A stretch of 27,590 nt of DNA, from NCBI GenBank assembly GCA_964561235.1, contig CAZLOV010000016.1, positions 1-27,590 on the forward strand. Reading direction: 5' to 3'. Of this stretch, positions 24,073 through 27,590 are shown in pieces. This DNA comes from JBCBSP01 sp964561235 (GTDB lineage Bacteria; Pseudomonadota; Alphaproteobacteria; Caulobacterales; Maricaulaceae). Numbering within the stretch: position 1 is the stretch's first letter; each line of letters begins with the position of its first letter. A model generated the notes under the pieces. That model was given only the letters and a program-made list of their open reading frames with translations, was not told where the DNA came from and searched no databases. The position numbers were made by a program, and so were the translations under genes.

Positions 24073-25095
24073 ATGAGCCCCACGCGCTCGTTCCTCATCG
24101 CCGCCCTGCTGCTCGCCGCCGCGCTGGCGGCGGCCGCGGCCTATGTCATGACGCGGCCCGGCGGCGCGCCGCAGCCCTCCGCCGAGAGCGCGCGACCGGC
24201 CGATGCCGTGCAGGCCGGACAGGAAAGCCCCGCCCTTCCGGCGCCGAGTTTCGACATCGTGCGCGTCGATCCGCGCGGGACGGCGGTTGCAGCCGGACGC
24301 GGCGCGCCGGGCGCGCAAGTCAGCCTTCTTGCCGACGGCGAGGAAATCGCAACGGTTGAAATCGACCAGAACGGCGAATGGGTCATGATCATTGATCAGC
24401 CGCTCGCGGCGGGATCGGTCGAGCTCAGCCTCCTCATGCAGGCGCCGGACGGCCAGGAGATCCGCTCCGACCAGGTCGTGGTGGTCTCCGTGCCGGAAAG
24501 CCGCGACGAGACGCCCTTGGTGATTCTCGGCCGGCCGGGCGAAGCCAGCCGCATCCTGCAGGGGCCGTTCGAGGGCTTGAGCGAGGGTCCGCTCAGTCTC
24601 GCCACCGTCGATTACGATGAAAGCGGCACGGTGATTTTCTCGGGACGCGCCGAACCCGGCGCGTGTGTGCGCGTGCTCGCCGACGGACGGATCGTGGGAG
24701 AAACCCGCGCCGATGAAATCGGCCGCTGGACGCTGCAGGCCGGCGAAAGCTTCGCGCCCGGCCGTTATGACCTGCAGGTGGACATGCTCGACGCCGACGG
24801 ACGGGTGACGGCGGTCATCGCCCTGCCGTTCGAACGCGCCGCGCCGGAGGACGTACAGCTGCGCGACGGCCGCGTGGTCGTCCAGCCGGGAAACTCGCTC
24901 TGGCGAATCGCACGCCGCCTTTACGGGGAAGGCGTGCAGTACACCGTCATCTACGAAGCCAATCGCGACCAGATCCGCGATCCCGACCTGATCTATCCGG
25001 GACAGCTCTTCACTACGCCGGGCGCGCCGCAGCCCGAGGACGAGCAGCCGCGCGAATTCGACGGCTCCGGCTCGGGGCCGGGAGGCGACGGCTAG
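24073..25095 (+). CDS. Ig-like and LysM domain envelope protein
   Basis: A 340-aa exported or membrane-anchored protein. Residues 7-25 are a hydrophobic Ala/Leu-rich segment (signal anchor; no lipobox cysteine). Two repeats of a beta-sandwich, Ig-like type follow at about 58-140 and 176-253. Each repeat holds the pattern VxLLADGEEIA...QNGEW or VRVLADGRIVG...IGRW. A LysM domain at 268-316 (VQPGNSLWRIARRLYG ... YPGQLF) binds peptidoglycan. The tail is acidic and Gly/Ser-rich. It is probably a periplasmic wall-binding protein with no enzymatic domain visible. The ATG at 24073 follows AAGGAG (24059-24064) and a likely promoter. The next gene starts 35 bases later. Confidence 0.85.
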   Translation: MSPTRSFLIAALLLAAALAAAAAYVMTRPGGAPQPSAESARPADAVQAGQESPALPAPSFDIVRVDPRGTAVAAGRGAPGAQVSLLADGEEIATVEIDQNGEWVMIIDQPLAAGSVELSLLMQAPDGQEIRSDQVVVVSVPESRDETPLVILGRPGEASRILQGPFEGLSEGPLSLATVDYDESGTVIFSGRAEPGACVRVLADGRIVGETRADEIGRWTLQAGESFAPGRYDLQVDMLDADGRVTAVIALPFERAAPEDVQLRDGRVVVQPGNSLWRIARRLYGEGVQYTVIYEANRDQIRDPDLIYPGQLFTTPGAPQPEDEQPREFDGSGSGPGGDG

Positions 25096-25130
25096 TGGCG
25101 TTGCGCCGCCATGCGGCCTAACTAGGGCGC

Positions 25131-27020
25131 ATGGTCAGTCCACAGGCTTCCCCAGCAAATCCGTCGCCCACGCCGGAAGGTCCGGTCGCGGAAGGCCGTC
25201 TCAAGGATGCGGTAGGCAAGCTTCTGCGCCTGCTCGCCTCGCCCGAGATGGCGCGCTGGCGTCCGCGCATTGCGCTCGCCTTCATCCTGACCCTTGCCGC
25301 CAAGGGCTTCACCGTCGCCGCCCCGCTCTTCTTCGGCGAAGGCGTCAACGCCATCAGCGACGCGATCGGCGGCGGAACGGAAGCGGCGTCCGCAGCGGCG
25401 GGGGCTGCGGGGCTCGCCTTTCTCGGCTTTTTCCTTCTCAACGGCGCCGCCCGTTTCGCCGCCTCCGCAGCGCCTCAGGCGCGCGATGCGCTCTTCGCTC
25501 CGGTCTCACAGGACGCTCAGCGGCTGACCGCGGTGGAGGCCTTCGGTCATGTCCAGAACCTCTCGCTCAACTTCCACCAGTCCAAGCGCACCGGCGCGGT
25601 GAACAGGATCATCGATCGCGGGGCGAACGCGATCGACTTCCTGTTCCGCATCCTGGTCTTCAATATCCTGCCCATCATCGTGGAGCTGGCGCTCGCCGCC
25701 GTCGTGATCGGGCTGAACTTCGGCTGGATCTTCTCCGCTGTGACCGTCGGCGCCGTCGCCGCCTATGCGCTGGCGACATGGTCGATGACGGAATGGCGCG
25801 TGCGGCTGCGCCGGGAGATGAACGAGGCCGACACCGAGGTGAACGCGCGCGCGGTGGACGTGCTGTCGAACTTCGAGACCGTAAAGGCGTTCGCGGCGGA
25901 ACGCCGGGAGGCGGACCGCTACGACCTGGCGAAGACCCGCTATGCCGGGGCCGCCACGAAGGTCTCCCAGAGCCTGGCGATGCTCAACGCCGTGCAGTCC
26001 GGCATCATGAATCTCGGCTTTCTCGTGATGACGGTGCTTGCGGGCTACATGACCGTGCGCGGCGAACTGCGCATCGGCGACATCAGCGCGCTCATCCTTC
26101 TGCTGATGAACCTGTATCAGCCGCTCAACATCCTCGGCTGGGCCTATCGCGAGATCAAACAGGCCACCGTCGATCTCGAGCGCCTCGACCAGCTTCTCGA
26201 CGAAGAGCCTCAGGTCGCCGACCGTCCAGCCGCCGCGATCATGGAGAAGCCGGCCGGTTCGGTGCGGTTTGAAAACGTGAGCTTCTCCCACGCCGGACGC
26301 TCGCCCTCCGTCGATGCGGTCGAGCTCGACATTCCAGCCGGGGCGATGCTGGGTCTCGCCGGGCCGTCAGGCGCGGGCAAGTCGACGCTGCTTCGGCTGC
26401 TGCTGCGCTTTTTCGACCCCGACAGCGGGCGCATCCTGATTGACGGCCGCGACGTGTCCGAGGTGACCCAGGAGAGCCTGCGCAGTCACATCGCCGTCGT
26501 GCCCCAGGAGGTTTTGCTGTTCAACGACACGCTGCGCGAGAACGTGCTCTACGGACGGCCCGAGGCGGATGAAGACGCGCTCTGGGACGCGCTGGAGCGC
26601 GCTCAGCTCAAGGGTTTCGCGGAAACCCTGCCCGACGGGCTGGACACTCGGGTGGGCGAGCGCGGGGTGAAGCTGTCCGGCGGCGAGCGCCAGCGCGTGG
26701 GCGTCGCACGGGCCATTCTGAAAAACCCGCCGATCCTGGTTCTCGACGAGGCGACCTCCGCGCTCGACAGCGACACCGAGATCGAGGTGCAGGCCGCGCT
26801 TGCCGAAGCCGCGCGCGGGCGCACGACCCTTGCCGTCGCCCACCGCCTCTCCACGATCGCGCGCGCCGACCAGATTGCGGTGATGGACAGCGGCCGCATC
26901 GCCGAGTTGGGAGATCACGCCTCGCTGATCGCTCGCGGCGGACTGTACGCTTCGATGTGGGCCGCCCAGGCTGAGGCGGGCGACCGCGTCGAGGAGGCGC
27001 AGGAGGCCGCGCGTGTCTAG
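25131..27020 (+). CDS. Atm1-type ABC exporter (ABCB7/HMT1 subfamily)
   Basis: A 629-aa half-transporter: six membrane helices (about 45-335) fused to an ATPase. ATPase motifs are Walker A GPSGAGKST (411-419), signature LSGGERQ (515-521), Walker B LVLDEATSALD (536-546) and H571. In the membrane part LNFHQSKRTGAVNRIIDRG, PIIVEL, DVLSNFETVKAFAAE and LNAVQSG are typical of the Atm1/NaAtm1 group, which exports glutathione conjugates, glutathione polysulfide or metal-glutathione complexes. Subfamily placement is inferred from these phrases. The gene has a cytoplasmic Pro-rich N-terminus. Its stop shares CTAG with the stop of the convergent STAS-like gene. Confidence 0.88.
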   Translation: MVSPQASPANPSPTPEGPVAEGRLKDAVGKLLRLLASPEMARWRPRIALAFILTLAAKGFTVAAPLFFGEGVNAISDAIGGGTEAASAAAGAAGLAFLGFFLLNGAARFAASAAPQARDALFAPVSQDAQRLTAVEAFGHVQNLSLNFHQSKRTGAVNRIIDRGANAIDFLFRILVFNILPIIVELALAAVVIGLNFGWIFSAVTVGAVAAYALATWSMTEWRVRLRREMNEADTEVNARAVDVLSNFETVKAFAAERREADRYDLAKTRYAGAATKVSQSLAMLNAVQSGIMNLGFLVMTVLAGYMTVRGELRIGDISALILLLMNLYQPLNILGWAYREIKQATVDLERLDQLLDEEPQVADRPAAAIMEKPAGSVRFENVSFSHAGRSPSVDAVELDIPAGAMLGLAGPSGAGKSTLLRLLLRFFDPDSGRILIDGRDVSEVTQESLRSHIAVVPQEVLLFNDTLRENVLYGRPEADEDALWDALERAQLKGFAETLPDGLDTRVGERGVKLSGGERQRVGVARAILKNPPILVLDEATSALDSDTEIEVQAALAEAARGRTTLAVAHRLSTIARADQIAVMDSGRIAELGDHASLIARGGLYASMWAAQAEAGDRVEEAQEAARV

Positions 27021-27388
27021 GCGGCGATATCCGAGAGCCAGAGGAAGGCGTCGGTAAGCTGATCGAACACGCCGGCGGCGTGATGGCTTTGCTCCAGCGC
27101 CTTGACGGCCGCTTCGGCCTGCGGACGCGTGCGCTTGGAGGCCACCAGCGCCACGCGGGCTTTCGGCAGCGCGCTCGCCACCAGCGCCCACTCCGCCACG
27201 ACGTCGTCGATCGGCTGGTCATAGATCGCATCGCGGATGTCGATGGCGACATTGCGGGTGGGGGAAGACTTGAAGCGCTCGATGAGCTCCATGATGCCGA
27301 GCCCGACTTCCTCGCGCGTGCGCTTGCCGTCGACGGTCATCACCGTCGCGTCGAACTCGTCGAAATACTCGAGGATGTCAGCCGTCAT
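27017..27388 (-). CDS. small STAS/SpoIIAA-like hypothetical protein
   Basis: A 123-aa soluble protein. The pattern of short beta strands alternating with helices (ATVMTVDGKRT, ... RNVAIDIRDAIYD, ... ARVALVASKR) resembles STAS or SpoIIAA-like domains, but no decisive motif is present and I cannot assign a function. The ATG at 27388 is chosen because the longer reading runs back through the tRNA. A 6-5-6 inverted repeat lies 9-25 bases upstream of the start. The gene converges on the Atm1-type exporter with overlapping stops and has a tRNA gene about 131 bases upstream on the same strand. Confidence 0.6.
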   Translation of the reverse strand: MTADILEYFDEFDATVMTVDGKRTREEVGLGIMELIERFKSSPTRNVAIDIRDAIYDQPIDDVVAEWALVASALPKARVALVASKRTRPQAEAAVKALEQSHHAAGVFDQLTDAFLWLSDIAA

Positions 27389-27396
27389 CGCGCGCC

Positions 27397-27413
27397 GTCC
27401 AAACTGGTTGGAC
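27397..27413 (-). repeat. inverted repeat upstream of the STAS-like gene
   Basis: GTCCAA (27397-27402) and TTGGAC (27408-27413) are separated by ACTGG. The repeat lies directly before the start codon of the STAS-like gene, where it could be an operator or an mRNA hairpin near the ribosome-binding region. There is no further evidence. Confidence 0.35.
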
Positions 27414-27519
27414 GAAGCATCGCCTCTCAGGGTGTAGAAATCCTGAACACGCCGTTGCGCCCTTGCGCCGTTTCGGCGGGCGAAACACGAAATGCCGGAG
27501 GGACCGTCAGGCGGTGAAG

Positions 27520-27590
27520 TGGCTCCCCGGGCCGGACTCGAACCAGCGACAGGCGGAGTAGCAGTCCGCTGCTCTACCAACTGAGCTACC
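27520..27590 (-). tRNA. tRNA with anticodon GCU on an Asn-like, short-variable-loop body (5' end outside the window)
   Basis: On the minus strand the visible 71 bases fold perfectly: D arm GCTC/GAGC, anticodon stem GCGGA/TCCGC with loop CTGCTAC, variable loop CTGTC (5 bases), T arm GCTGG-TTCGAGT-CCGGC, 3' acceptor CCGGGGA, discriminator G and encoded CCA. The two visible 5' acceptor bases (GG) pair correctly; five bases lie beyond the window. U33 is followed by GCU (27562-27560), which reads AGC/AGU serine codons. Bacterial tRNA-Ser has a long variable arm, which is absent here. The body, with discriminator G and T-arm TTCGAGTCC, resembles tRNA-Asn (anticodon GUU) as I remember it. Automated tools would probably name it tRNA-Ser. 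Confidence 0.9.

Noticed and set aside
1..27590. Mobile elements, prophage, CRISPR or defence systems
   Set aside because: No transposase, integrase, direct-repeat array, Cas, toxin-antitoxin or nuclease-helicase gene is visible; the one assembly gap and the tRNAs have no integrase next to them.

Overview
The window is high-GC, densely packed bacterial chromosome with short intergenic gaps and many 4-base gene overlaps. The gene set and the style of the proteins point to an alphaproteobacterium, most likely of the Caulobacterales/Maricaulales type. Supporting genes are a class II DAHP synthase, a GltX of about 450 aa, a glutathione reductase followed directly by aroG, an Atm1-type exporter and a conserved 71-aa orphan. 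The order-level placement is inference from remembered family resemblance, not from a search. I see no prophage, insertion sequence, CRISPR array or clear island; this reads as core chromosome.

Region by region. 1-2233: the start of a DUF1289 gene (-), a CNT nucleoside transporter (+) and a hexapeptide acyltransferase (-). 2272-3139: a DUF3253 protein overlapping a uracil-DNA-glycosylase-family gene. 3303-4364: a leucine/glutamate-type amino-acid dehydrogenase. 4361-8084 (-): a complete Fbp/Fut-type ferric iron ABC transporter with a Fur-like box upstream of its first gene. 8259-9119: a CPBP intramembrane protease-like protein. 9183-9257 (-): tRNA-Val(CAC) with a good promoter and a strong hairpin downstream. 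9371-9695: a 39-aa upstream ORF overlapping a conserved 71-aa orphan. 9717-10376 (-): phosphoglycolate phosphatase. 10497-16973 (+): glmU, an aldehyde dehydrogenase, rpiA, gor and aroG. 16986-18772 (-): lytic transglycosylase mltF and an HU protein, separated by a terminator. 18982-20958: a small membrane protein, an MDR-family oxidoreductase and a multi-spanning membrane protein. 21027-23353: a Gfo/Idh/MocA oxidoreductase and gltX. 23376-25095: a LOG-family protein and, divergently, an Ig-like/LysM envelope protein. 25131-27388: an Atm1-type exporter and a small STAS-like protein (-). 27520-27590: a tRNA (-) truncated by the window edge.

How the genes work together. The fbp-like genes form an iron import unit. 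GlmU makes UDP-GlcNAc for cell wall and lipid A, RpiA and AroG feed pentose phosphate and aromatic synthesis, and Gor with the Atm1-like exporter both touch glutathione. MltF and the LysM protein act on or bind peptidoglycan.

The most unusual signal is the last tRNA. It has a perfect short-variable-loop body resembling tRNA-Asn, but its anticodon reads GCU, which matches serine AGC/AGU codons. No gene-free stretch exceeds 300 bases. An assembly gap of 10 N at 10550-10559 lies inside glmU and causes an apparent frameshift that is almost certainly an artefact.
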